Below, in pieces: positions 9,740 to 16,693 of a stretch of 64,000 bases of DNA. Location: the NCBI GenBank assembly GCA_017409475.1, contig JAFQSP010000003.1:124001-188000 (forward strand), written 5' to 3'. Below the pieces are notes generated by a model, which saw only the letters and a list, made by a program, of their open reading frames with translations, had not been told where the DNA came from and did no database searches. This DNA comes from Clostridia bacterium (GTDB taxonomy: Bacteria > Bacillota > Clostridia > Oscillospirales > Acutalibacteraceae). The translations under genes and the position numbers were made by a program. Each line of letters begins with the position of its first letter. The first letter of the stretch is position 1.

Positions 9740-10027
9740 ATGAAGAGTATTAAGGATAAATATACTGACGAAATGTTTGAAGGAATTTTAAAATTAAAAA
9801 GTGTTGACGATTGCTACAAATTTTTTAGCGACCTTTGTACCCCTCGTGAAATAAAATCGATGGCTCAGCGTTTTACTGTTGCCAAAATGCTAATTGAGAA
9901 AAGGGTTTATAGCGACATCGTTAACCAAACCGGCGCAAGTACTGCTACAATCAGCCGCGTAAACCGTTCACTTGAATCGGGAAACGAAGGATACGACCTC
10001 ATTTTTGACCGCTCGGATAAGAAATAA
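9740..10027 (+). CDS. yerC: YerC/YecD family TrpR-like regulator
   Basis: This 95-residue protein is all-helical. It has the family's CTPREI..M..R..VAKML motif and a TrpR-like helix-turn-helix (TGASTATISRVNRSL, about 67-81). Members of this family are small TrpR-superfamily DNA-binding proteins whose ligand and targets are mostly uncharacterised. The ATG at 9740 is preferred over one 33 bases upstream because GGAGGG lies 6 bases before it, and the upstream start would fall close to the inferred transcription start. The stop overlaps the next gene's ATG (TAATG), so translation of the two is coupled. Autoregulation through the adjacent inverted repeat is inferred. Confidence 0.85.
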   Translation: MKSIKDKYTDEMFEGILKLKSVDDCYKFFSDLCTPREIKSMAQRFTVAKMLIEKRVYSDIVNQTGASTATISRVNRSLESGNEGYDLIFDRSDKK

Positions 10028-10764
10028 TGCCAAATTATATTGATTTTGCCTCGTTTTATGATAGGCTAATGAGCGATTGTGATTATGATTCGCGTTGCGA
10101 ATATATTCTTCAGCTGTTCGACCGTTTTGAATGCAAGCCGAAGCTGATGCTTGACCTTGCCTGCGGTACGGGTAATTTTACCTATCGAATGATAAAAAAG
10201 GGGATAGACGTAATCGGAGTCGATATGTCGGCTGAAATGCTTAATATCGCACGAGAGAAGGCTGATGAAAATTTGTCAGCTCCTCTCTTTTTATGTCAAA
10301 AAGCCGATGAGCTTGATTTATACGGTACTGTTGACTCCTGTATATGTATGATTGATAGCGTTAATCATATAACCGATTATTCTGAGCTTTGCGACAGCTT
10401 TAAAAAGGTCTCACTTTTTATGGAAAAGGACGGACTTTTTATATTTGATGTAAATACCGAATATAAACATAGTTGCGTATTAGCCGATAATACATTTGTT
10501 ACCGATGACGGTGAGCTTTACACTGTATGGAGTAATGAATGTGATGGCAATATGGTTAATATTATTCTTGATTTTTTCGTTAAAGACGGAGATGTATATA
10601 ACCGCTATACCGAGGAGTTTTCGGAACGAGCATATTCGGATGATGAACTAAAATTTGCACTTGATTCAGCCGGTTTTCAAACGGTTGCAATTTTTGGCGA
10701 TATGTCATTCTCAGAGCCGCTCGAAGATGAAGAAAGAAAAATTTTTATTGCAAGGAAGATATAA
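10027..10764 (+). CDS. Class I SAM-dependent methyltransferase
   Basis: This 245-residue cytoplasmic protein has the SAM-binding motif I LDLACGTGNF at about 39-48, the acidic motif II GVDMSAEML near 60-68, and a motif resembling IDSVNH near 103. The length and the DYDSRCEYI start are typical of small-molecule or unassigned methyltransferases found in Clostridia. The substrate cannot be told from sequence. It overlaps yerC by one base and lies 3 bases before hslO, so the three genes form one operon. Confidence 0.85.
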   Translation: MPNYIDFASFYDRLMSDCDYDSRCEYILQLFDRFECKPKLMLDLACGTGNFTYRMIKKGIDVIGVDMSAEMLNIAREKADENLSAPLFLCQKADELDLYGTVDSCICMIDSVNHITDYSELCDSFKKVSLFMEKDGLFIFDVNTEYKHSCVLADNTFVTDDGELYTVWSNECDGNMVNIILDFFVKDGDVYNRYTEEFSERAYSDDELKFALDSAGFQTVAIFGDMSFSEPLEDEERKIFIARKI

Positions 10765-10767
10765 AAA

Positions 10768-11637
10768 ATGGGACGTCTTATTAGATGTATTACAAGTGAC
10801 GGTTGCGTGACCGCTATGGCGGTTGATTCGACCGATATAGTTAATGAAGCTGTACGTTTACACGAAACAAGTGCAGTTGTTTCGGCTGCGCTTGGTCGTC
10901 TTTTGACCGCCGCTTCGATGATGGGGAGCGCGCTTAAATCAAGTGACGGAAGCGTAACCCTGCGTATTTCGGGCGATGGACCAATCGGCTCGGTGGTGGC
11001 CGTATCTGATTCGAATGGAAACGTTCGCGGATATGTTGGAAATAACGTTGTCGAAATTCCGCTTAACCCAAAAGGTAAGCTTGATGTTGGCGGTGCCGTT
11101 GGCGAAGGTAATCTTTATGTATTAAAGGACCTCGGCATGAAGGAGCCGTATAATGGCGTAATTCCTCTTGTTTCGGGCGAAATTGCCGAGGATATAACTG
11201 CATATTTTGCCGAAAGTGAACAGATTCCTACCGTTTGCGCTCTCGGTGTACTCGTCAACCCTGATTTAAGCATAAAGGCGGCAGGCGGCTATTTAATTCA
11301 GCTTTTACCAACCGCTGATGACGAGATAATTGACAAGGTTGAAAAGAGTATCGAAAAAATACAACCAATTACTACATTATTAAGTAACGGAATGTCGCTC
11401 GAAGAAATCGTTAAGACCACTCTTAATCTTTTTGAGGTTGAGGTGCTTGATGAGAGTAATGTTGAATATAAATGCACCTGTTCGCATGAGAGGACAAAGA
11501 AGGTGCTTATGACATTGGGCGCAGATGATTTAGAAAAATTATCCTCAGAAAGCGAAATTACAAGCGTAAATTGCCATTTCTGTAACAGTGTTTATGAGTT
11601 CACATCAGATGAGATAAAAGAACTCATAAAAAAATAA
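10768..11637 (+). CDS. hslO: Redox-regulated molecular chaperone Hsp33
   Basis: The 289-residue length and the whole sequence fit Hsp33, a cytosolic holdase activated by oxidation. The N-terminal domain contains the family patterns LGRLLTAASMM and the GDGPIG region. The C-terminal zinc centre is visible as CTC near 236 and CHFC near 268, the four cysteines that bind zinc when reduced. It is the last gene of the yerC-methyltransferase-hslO group. No clear terminator follows before the tRNA promoter. Confidence 0.95.
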   Translation: MGRLIRCITSDGCVTAMAVDSTDIVNEAVRLHETSAVVSAALGRLLTAASMMGSALKSSDGSVTLRISGDGPIGSVVAVSDSNGNVRGYVGNNVVEIPLNPKGKLDVGGAVGEGNLYVLKDLGMKEPYNGVIPLVSGEIAEDITAYFAESEQIPTVCALGVLVNPDLSIKAAGGYLIQLLPTADDEIIDKVEKSIEKIQPITTLLSNGMSLEEIVKTTLNLFEVEVLDESNVEYKCTCSHERTKKVLMTLGADDLEKLSSESEITSVNCHFCNSVYEFTSDEIKELIKK

Positions 11638-11657
11638 TAAAAAAGATAAAAAAAGTG

Positions 11658-11686
11658 TTGACAACGCGGTTGTGTTGTGGTATTAT
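11658..11686 (+). promoter_or_regulatory. Promoter of the four-gene tRNA cluster
   Basis: TTGACA and TATTAT are separated by 17 bases, about 45 bases upstream of the first tRNA. The match to the sigma-A consensus is near perfect, as expected for stable RNA genes. Confidence 0.85.
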
Positions 11687-11730
11687 AACTTTCGTCGCCG
11701 GCGATACGACAACGTAATCTACCGCGATTT

Positions 11731-11806
11731 GGGAGCATAGCTCAGCTGGGAGAGCATCTGCCTTACAAGCAGAGGGTCATAGGTTCGAGCCCTATTGTTC
11801 CCACCA
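11731..11806 (+). tRNA. tRNA-Val (anticodon TAC)
   Basis: The cloverleaf has acceptor GGGAGCA with TGTTCCC, anticodon loop CTTACAA, T-loop TTCGAGC and an encoded CCA. It is the first of four tandem tRNA genes. Confidence 0.95.
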
Positions 11807-11810
11807 TTTT

Positions 11811-11887
11811 GGCCCGGTAGTTCAGTTGGTTAGAACGCTAGCCTGTCACGCTAGAGGTCGTGGGTTCGAGCCCCATCCGGGTCGCCA
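11811..11887 (+). tRNA. tRNA-Asp (anticodon GTC)
   Basis: The cloverleaf has acceptor GGCCCGG with CCGGGTC, anticodon loop CTGTCAC, T-loop TTCGAGC and an encoded CCA. It lies 4 bases after tRNA-Val. Confidence 0.95.
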
Positions 11888-11893
11888 GCTTTT

Positions 11894-11969
11894 GCCTCTG
11901 TAGCTCAGTCGGTAGAGCAGGGGACTGAAAATCCCCGTGTCGTTGGTTCGATTCCGACCGGAGGCACCA
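11894..11969 (+). tRNA. tRNA-Phe (anticodon GAA)
   Basis: The cloverleaf has acceptor GCCTCTG, anticodon loop CTGAAAA, T-loop TTCGATT and an encoded CCA. It lies 6 bases after tRNA-Asp. Confidence 0.95.
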
Positions 11970-11975
11970 CGGAAT

Positions 11976-12051
11976 GCGGGTTTAGCTCATCTGGTAGAGC
12001 GCCACCTTGCCAAGGTGGAGGTAGCGAGTTCGAGCCTCGTAACCCGCTCCA
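11976..12051 (+). tRNA. tRNA-Gly (anticodon GCC)
   Basis: The cloverleaf has acceptor GCGGGTT with AACCCGC, anticodon loop TTGCCAA, T-loop TTCGAGC and an encoded CCA. It is the second glycine isoacceptor in the window; the other has anticodon TCC. Confidence 0.95.
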
Positions 12052-12058
12052 ATTGAAA

Positions 12059-12093
12059 AAAATCACTCTTGCATCTGCAAGGGTGATTTTTTT
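12059..12093 (+). terminator. Terminator of the tRNA cluster
   Basis: AATCACTCTTGCA pairs with TGCAAGGGTGATT (one G-T pair) and is followed by seven T. It lies 9 bases after the last tRNA. Confidence 0.85.
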
Positions 12094-12126
12094 ATGCTTG
12101 TTTTTTAGAAATAGATTGTTAAATGC

Positions 12127-12155
12127 TTGACAAACATGGAGTTGTGCGATATAAT
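12127..12155 (+). promoter_or_regulatory. Promoter of the Crp/Fnr regulator gene
   Basis: TTGACA (12127-12132) and TATAAT (12150-12155) are separated by 17 bases, a full consensus match. Its presence shows that an in-frame TTG at 12127 cannot be the translation start. Confidence 0.88.
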
Positions 12156-12172
12156 TGTCTCAAATGAGACAA
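12155..12172. promoter_or_regulatory. Palindromic operator at the Crp/Fnr gene start of transcription
   Basis: TTGTCTCA-AA-TGAGACAA is a perfect 8-base inverted repeat with a 2-base centre. It begins on the last base of the -10 box and covers the expected +1. Crp/Fnr proteins bind such two-fold sites as dimers, so the likely role is repression of the gene by its own product. Confidence 0.75.
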
Positions 12173-12186
12173 AAGAGGAAAATTAT

Positions 12187-12840
12187 ATGTTTAATGAATA
12201 TGAACATAAGATTTTTGATGGTGTCAATGTTGATATTTTAAATGCTTTTTTAAACGATAGTCGAATTGAAAGACGCTCGTTAAAAAAAGGCGAGGTTATC
12301 TTTGCGCCGACCTCATTTAGCCACAGTATAGGCATTATTACAAAAGGTAACGCTGTTATTCGACGAACACACAGTGTTGGCGATTCGGTTATTCTTCGTC
12401 GAATTGGTGAGGGAGAAATTTTCGGCGTTTCGGCTCTCTTTAGTGAGAAAACTAAATTTGTCAGTGAGATTATTGCTGATAATGATTGCTCTGCTATATT
12501 TTTTAGCGAGGATATGATTCGCGAGCTTATTTCAAAGGATTCCGATTTCGCAATAAATTATATCACATTGCTGAGCAACAAAATTGATTATCTTAACAAG
12601 CTTATTTCTGGGTATTCTGCCCAGACAGCGAATGCAAAACTTGCCCATTTTCTTCTTCAAAATGCTGAAAAAGATACTGTATGTATTGAGTATAGTATGA
12701 CACTTCTATCCGAGCGCATAGGTATAGGCAGAGCATCGCTTTACAGAGCTATTGAGGAACTTGAAGAAGCGAATATCATTACCAGAAAGGGTAAATGTAT
12801 TTGTATTTCTGACATAGAAAAATTAAAAATGTATATTTAA
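12187..12840 (+). CDS. Crp/Fnr family transcriptional regulator
   Basis: This 217-residue protein has an N-terminal cyclic-nucleotide-binding-like beta barrel (about 20-120, with GIITKGNAVI and GEGEIFGVSAL). A dimerisation helix follows (about 125-150), then a C-terminal helix-turn-helix (LLSERIGIGRASLYRAIEEL, about 175-195). There is no N-terminal cysteine cluster for an Fnr iron-sulfur centre, and the ligand is unknown. The ATG at 12187 is chosen because AGAGGAA lies before it and upstream starts fall inside the promoter. The ABC transporter genes start 19 bases downstream on the same strand, so the regulator probably controls uptake of their substrate. Confidence 0.88.
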   Translation: MFNEYEHKIFDGVNVDILNAFLNDSRIERRSLKKGEVIFAPTSFSHSIGIITKGNAVIRRTHSVGDSVILRRIGEGEIFGVSALFSEKTKFVSEIIADNDCSAIFFSEDMIRELISKDSDFAINYITLLSNKIDYLNKLISGYSAQTANAKLAHFLLQNAEKDTVCIEYSMTLLSERIGIGRASLYRAIEELEEANIITRKGKCICISDIEKLKMYI

Positions 12841-12859
12841 TTCTTAGGAGGAATTTATA

Positions 12860-13885
12860 ATGAAAAAAAGTTTTAGAATTATTGCATTTATGGCAGTGCT
12901 GGTAATGATGCTGTCAATGTTTGCAGGATGCTCAACCGACAAGGATGATACTGCATTAAAGGCTGATACTTCAAGCGAAGCTGTAGAAGAAAAGGTTAAA
13001 GTTAACCTTGCAACATTAAAGGGCCCGACAGGAATCGGTATGACATGGCTCCTTGATTCCGCTGATAAAGGTACTGCATTAAATGATTATACATATACAA
13101 TTGCAGCTGCTCCGGACGAAATTACAGGTAAGCTTATTAACGGCGCAATTGATATTGCCGCTTTACCGACAAATGCTGCTGCAAATCTTTATCAAAAAAC
13201 CGAAGGAAAGGTAAGGCTCCTTGCTCTTAATACACTCGGTGTTTTATACATTCTCGAAAACGGCGAAAAGGTAAATAGCGTAGCCGACCTAAAGGGTTTG
13301 ACAATTGGTGCAAGCGGTCAGGGTGCAGTACCTGAATTCGCTCTCAACTATATCCTTACAGAAAACGGCATTGACCCTGAAAAAGACGTTGAAATCAAAT
13401 GGTTTGATGAGCATTCCGAGCTTGCAGCTCAGATGCTTTCAGGAAAGGTAAATGTAGCAATAGTACCCGAGCCATTTGTTACCACAATCACAATGCAGAA
13501 TAAAGATATTCGCGTTGCTCTTAACGTAACTGATGAATGGGATAAGGTAGCTGATTGTGCGTTGTCTATGGGATGCATCGTGGTTCGTACCGAATTTGCA
13601 GAAAAAAATCCCAAAGCAGTTGAAAACTTCATTAAAGAATACGAAATTTCGGTAGAGAATACAAACAACAATATTGACGAAACAGCCGACCTTTGTGTAA
13701 AATATGAAATAGTAGCTAAGAAGCCGATTGCAGTTGCAGCTATTCCGCGTTGCAATATCGTTAATGTTACCGGCGACGATATGAAAAATCAGATAAAGGG
13801 CTTCTATGATTTACTTTTCAGCTTTAAGGCCGGTTTAATCGGAGGTGCTTTGCCCGATGAAAATTTCTATTACAAAGCGGGCTAA
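12860..13885 (+). CDS. ABC transporter substrate-binding lipoprotein, NitT/TauT (SsuA/THI5-like) type
   Basis: This 341-residue protein has a lipoprotein signal peptide with lipobox MFAGC (Cys near 24). A periplasmic-binding fold resembles the SsuA/TauA/NMT1 group (KGPTGIGM, NGAIDIAALPTNAAANL, LKGLTIGASGQG). Its role is to capture a small organic ligand outside the membrane for the permease and ATPase encoded next. Family members bind sulfonates, nitrate, thiamine precursors or other compounds, and the sequence does not decide among these. AGGAGG precedes the ATG. The 3' end overlaps the permease gene, and the three genes form an importer operon with the Crp/Fnr regulator. Confidence 0.88.
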   Translation: MKKSFRIIAFMAVLVMMLSMFAGCSTDKDDTALKADTSSEAVEEKVKVNLATLKGPTGIGMTWLLDSADKGTALNDYTYTIAAAPDEITGKLINGAIDIAALPTNAAANLYQKTEGKVRLLALNTLGVLYILENGEKVNSVADLKGLTIGASGQGAVPEFALNYILTENGIDPEKDVEIKWFDEHSELAAQMLSGKVNVAIVPEPFVTTITMQNKDIRVALNVTDEWDKVADCALSMGCIVVRTEFAEKNPKAVENFIKEYEISVENTNNNIDETADLCVKYEIVAKKPIAVAAIPRCNIVNVTGDDMKNQIKGFYDLLFSFKAGLIGGALPDENFYYKAG

Positions 13886-14651
13886 GTTAAATAAAATTAT
13901 AAAAATAATTACGGTTTCGGCTGTATGGCTCGGACTGTGGTTTTTGATAAGTGCTGTCATTGATAAGGAGATACTATTTGTATCTCCTTATCGTGTTGTA
14001 TTGACCTTTGGTGAGCTTGTTAAGGAAAGGCTGTTTTGGCAATCGGCGTTGATGTCAATTTATCGAATTATTCTTGGCTTTGTTGCAGGTATGATATTCG
14101 GTATAATTTGTTCTGTTGTCGCTCATCGTTTTGAGCTTTTTCGTATGTTTATAACCCCATTATTTAATGTCATACGAGCCACTCCTGTTGCATCGTTTAT
14201 AATTTTGGCATGGGTTTGGATATCCGATAATTCAAATATTCCTATTTTTATATGCTTTTTAATGGTTTCGCCGATTGTGTGGGGAAATGTTACAACAGGT
14301 CTTAATGAGGTCGATTCAGGGCTTATTGATGTTTCGAAGGTGTTTAAATTCAGCTGGTTTAAGCGTTTGAAGCTCGTTTACATACCTTCTGTAATGCCGT
14401 ATATTCTTTCAGCCGCAACAACTTCTCTCGGCTTATCATTAAAATCAGGTATTGCAGCTGAGGTGCTTTGCACTCCGAAGTTTTCTATTGGAAAAGAGAT
14501 ATACAATTCGAAAATTTATCTCGAAACACCCAAGCTTTTTGCTTATACAACTCTCGTCGTTATAATCAGCGTTTTGCTCGAAAAAATTATTCTTGCTGTT
14601 GTAAGACATACCTTGAAAAAATATAATATCGGAGGTGAAAAGCTTGATTGA
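13857..14651 (+). CDS. ABC transporter permease, NitT/TauT type
   Basis: This 264-residue inner-membrane protein has about six hydrophobic segments and the BPD_transp_1 features, including the cytoplasmic EAA loop near 150-185 (GLIDVSKVFKFSWFKRLKLVYIP split over two strands of the pattern, followed by PYILSA). The ATG at 13857 is preferred to a GTG 12 bases upstream because GGAGG lies too close to the GTG. It overlaps the binding-protein gene by 29 bases and the ATPase gene by 8, which indicates coupled translation. Confidence 0.87.
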   Translation: MKISITKRAKLNKIIKIITVSAVWLGLWFLISAVIDKEILFVSPYRVVLTFGELVKERLFWQSALMSIYRIILGFVAGMIFGIICSVVAHRFELFRMFITPLFNVIRATPVASFIILAWVWISDNSNIPIFICFLMVSPIVWGNVTTGLNEVDSGLIDVSKVFKFSWFKRLKLVYIPSVMPYILSAATTSLGLSLKSGIAAEVLCTPKFSIGKEIYNSKIYLETPKLFAYTTLVVIISVLLEKIILAVVRHTLKKYNIGGEKLD

Positions 14652-15219
14652 ACTTAAAAATGTGTCAATATCCTTTGACGATAAAATGATAATCAACAAT
14701 CTTAGCCTTTCGCTTCCCGATACGGGACTTGTTACCTTTTCGGGTGCTTCAGGTAGCGGAAAAACTACGCTTTTACGAGCACTGTTAGGACTTAAAAAAT
14801 TTGTCGGAGAGATAAATTCGAACAGGTCACTTACGTTTTCCGCAGTGTTTCAGGAATCAAACCTTTTACCATGGCTCACTGCCGCAGAAAATGTTGCCGC
14901 TGTATGCGAAATCAATGCTGAAAATATCGAAAAAGCGAAAAATCTGCTCTCGCAGGTCGGCTTTGATGAAGGCGATTTCGATAAGCTGCCAAATGAGCTT
15001 TCGGTAGGAATGGCAAGAAGGGTAGCCGCTGCAAGAGCTGTTATGATTGATGCTGATGTTTTAGTATTAGATGAGCCGTTTGCCGGTCTCGATGAGGATA
15101 ATTTAAGTGCTGTTGCCGACCTTTTACTGTCAAAAAGGAGTGAAAAGCTTATTATTCTTGTCACCCATATAGGTGATTTTTCTCCTGATTTTGATTATAA
15201 AATCGGTAATAATGATTGA
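14644..15219 (+). CDS. ABC transporter ATP-binding protein, NitT/TauT type
   Basis: This 191-residue nucleotide-binding subunit contains Walker A (GASGSGKTT near 34), the Q-loop (VFQESNLLPW), Walker B (VLVLDEPFAGLD near 136-147) and the H-loop (VTHIGD). The signature reads LSVGM instead of the usual LSGGM/LSGGQ. It is shorter than the usual 240-260 residues, ending soon after the H-loop. TTG at 14644 fits GGAGG 8 bases upstream; a GTG at 14635 is an alternative. It energises import of the ligand bound by the lipoprotein two genes upstream. Confidence 0.87.
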   Translation: MIELKNVSISFDDKMIINNLSLSLPDTGLVTFSGASGSGKTTLLRALLGLKKFVGEINSNRSLTFSAVFQESNLLPWLTAAENVAAVCEINAENIEKAKNLLSQVGFDEGDFDKLPNELSVGMARRVAAARAVMIDADVLVLDEPFAGLDEDNLSAVADLLLSKRSEKLIILVTHIGDFSPDFDYKIGNND

Positions 15220-15244
15220 TAAAATTTGTTTTTTAATTTATAAT
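15216..15244 (+). promoter_or_regulatory. luxS promoter
   Basis: TTGATA and TATAAT are separated by 17 bases, 30 bases before the luxS start. The -35 box overlaps the stop codon of the ABC ATPase gene, so luxS has its own promoter. Confidence 0.75.
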
Positions 15245-15274
15245 GATTGTAAAACATAAAAAAGGTGATTTTAA

Positions 15275-15733
15275 TTGAAAACAATAAACAGCTTTCTTGT
15301 TGACCATACTGTGCTTTTGCCGGGTGTGTATTTGTCGCGTGTAGACGGTGACGCTGTAACCTATGACCTTCGACTAAAAAAACCGAATAAAGAAAAGGTG
15401 CTTGATAACGCCCCGATTCACACAATCGAGCATTTATTCGCCACCTTTGCGCGAAATTCAAGGTATCAAGATAGCGTGATTTATTTCGGACCAATGGGCT
15501 GTAGGACAGGTTTTTATTTTATTGTCCGTGATATAGTCAGCCATGATGAAGTAATTTCGCTTATAAAGGATGCATTTAGCTTCATTTCGACCTACGAAGG
15601 CGAAATTCCCGGAGTGAGCGCACGTGAATGCGGAAACTATCTTGACCACGACCTTAACGGAGCAAAAATTGAAGCTGTTGAGTATTTAAAAGTTCTTCAA
15701 TCGGTTACTGCCGACGATATTTATTATAAATAA
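15275..15733 (+). CDS. luxS: S-ribosylhomocysteine lyase LuxS
   Basis: This 152-residue enzyme splits S-ribosylhomocysteine into homocysteine and the autoinducer-2 precursor DPD. The metal ligands HxxEH (His49, Glu52, His53) and Cys119 in ARECGN are present, together with the catalytic Cys76 in GCRTGF. The length is normal for the family. Translation starts at TTG, with AAGGTGA upstream. No pfs/mtnN or metK gene is adjacent. Whether it serves signalling or only recycles the activated methyl cycle cannot be told. Confidence 0.96.
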   Translation: MKTINSFLVDHTVLLPGVYLSRVDGDAVTYDLRLKKPNKEKVLDNAPIHTIEHLFATFARNSRYQDSVIYFGPMGCRTGFYFIVRDIVSHDEVISLIKDAFSFISTYEGEIPGVSARECGNYLDHDLNGAKIEAVEYLKVLQSVTADDIYYK

Positions 15734-15761
15734 TTGTAAATTTTGCTTTTTATGATATAAT
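15734..15761 (+). promoter_or_regulatory. Candidate promoter of the membrane-protein/acpS group
   Basis: TTGTAA and TATAAT are separated by 16 bases, 37 bases upstream of the ATG at 15799. It is a motif match. Confidence 0.6.
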
Positions 15762-15798
15762 TAGTATTAGATAATGATTTTTTTGAGAGGTAAAATTA

Positions 15799-16341
15799 AT
15801 GGATATTTTTAATGAACAGCTTGTTTTAAGAAAAAAATCACCTGTTGAAAGCGCCTTTAAATACGGTGTTTTTGCGTGTGCGGCATTGCTTATATTTATT
15901 TTAGTTGTTTTTGGTTCGTTGTTTTTTATGGGAAAAGCGTATGCTGTATTTGTTTTTGTTCCGTATATGGCGGCTGTAGGCGTTTACTATCTTGCAAAAA
16001 AATGGTACGGTGCCCTCGATATCGAATTTGAGTATTCTCTTACAAATGGTCAGTTTGATGTTGATAAAATTATTAACCGCAGCGATAGAAGCCGTATGAT
16101 TACCTTTGAGTGTAAGGATATTGATACCTTCGCAAAATATGATTCAAGCGTAAAGGTTGATTTGTATAATACTCGAATTTTTGCCGCAAACGCTGATAGT
16201 GAAAATCTTTATTATTTCGTTATAAAGGCTAACGAAAGCGGAAAAACAATTGTTGTTATCGAGCCTAATGAAAAAATGCTTGAAGGGATAAAGCGCAGTA
16301 TTCCGCGCAATATTTATTTTGATGTATTCGGTAGGAATTGA
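15799..16341 (+). CDS. Conserved-type membrane protein of unknown function (DUF6106-like)
   Basis: This 180-residue protein has two adjacent transmembrane helices (about 22-46 and 48-68) and a soluble C-terminal domain of about 110 residues containing a KKWYGALDIEFEYSLTNG stretch. I recall similar proteins next to acpS in Clostridia under the name DUF6106, but the family name is from memory. No catalytic motif is seen. Its 3' end overlaps acpS by 20 bases in another frame, so the two are translationally coupled. Confidence 0.7.
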   Translation: MDIFNEQLVLRKKSPVESAFKYGVFACAALLIFILVVFGSLFFMGKAYAVFVFVPYMAAVGVYYLAKKWYGALDIEFEYSLTNGQFDVDKIINRSDRSRMITFECKDIDTFAKYDSSVKVDLYNTRIFAANADSENLYYFVIKANESGKTIVVIEPNEKMLEGIKRSIPRNIYFDVFGRN

Positions 16342-16690
16342 TAGTGTCGAAATTGCACGAATTGCAGATTCGATAAAGAATGAACGATTTATAAAAAAAG
16401 TTTACGGGGATAGCGAGCTGAGCGAAATTTTATCGCGCGGCATGCATCCCCGTTATTTTGCAGTGTCATTTGCTGCAAAGGAGGCCTTTTCGAAGGCGAT
16501 TGGCACGGGAATTGTCGGTTTTTCGCTTAACGAGGTTGAGCTTCTTCATAATGAATTAGGCGCACCTTATATTTTCCTTTCCGGAAAGGCAAAAATAATT
16601 GTCGAAGAGAAGGGGTATACTTTTTCAACAAGTGTAACTCATACTGAAAGTGTAGCAACGGTTATAGTTTTGGCATATCGGGAGAAATAA
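16322..16690 (+). CDS. acpS: Holo-[acyl-carrier-protein] synthase
   Basis: This 122-residue enzyme transfers the phosphopantetheine arm of CoA to acyl carrier protein. The two family motifs are present: GIDSVEI (metal-binding Asp, about residues 5-11) and FAAKEAFSKAIG near 51-62. ATG at 16322 is used; a TTG immediately before it is in frame. No strong ribosome binding site is visible, and the start lies inside the preceding gene, which suggests translational coupling. It is followed at 3 bases by the NAD(P)HX repair gene, an order common in Firmicutes. Confidence 0.93.
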   Translation: MYSVGIDSVEIARIADSIKNERFIKKVYGDSELSEILSRGMHPRYFAVSFAAKEAFSKAIGTGIVGFSLNEVELLHNELGAPYIFLSGKAKIIVEEKGYTFSTSVTHTESVATVIVLAYREK

Positions 16691-16693
16691 ATT

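Noticed and set aside
12127..12186. Upstream in-frame start for the Crp/Fnr gene
   Set aside because: It coincides with the -35 box, and the promoter and operator lie inside the extension. The ATG at 12187 has a proper ribosome binding site.
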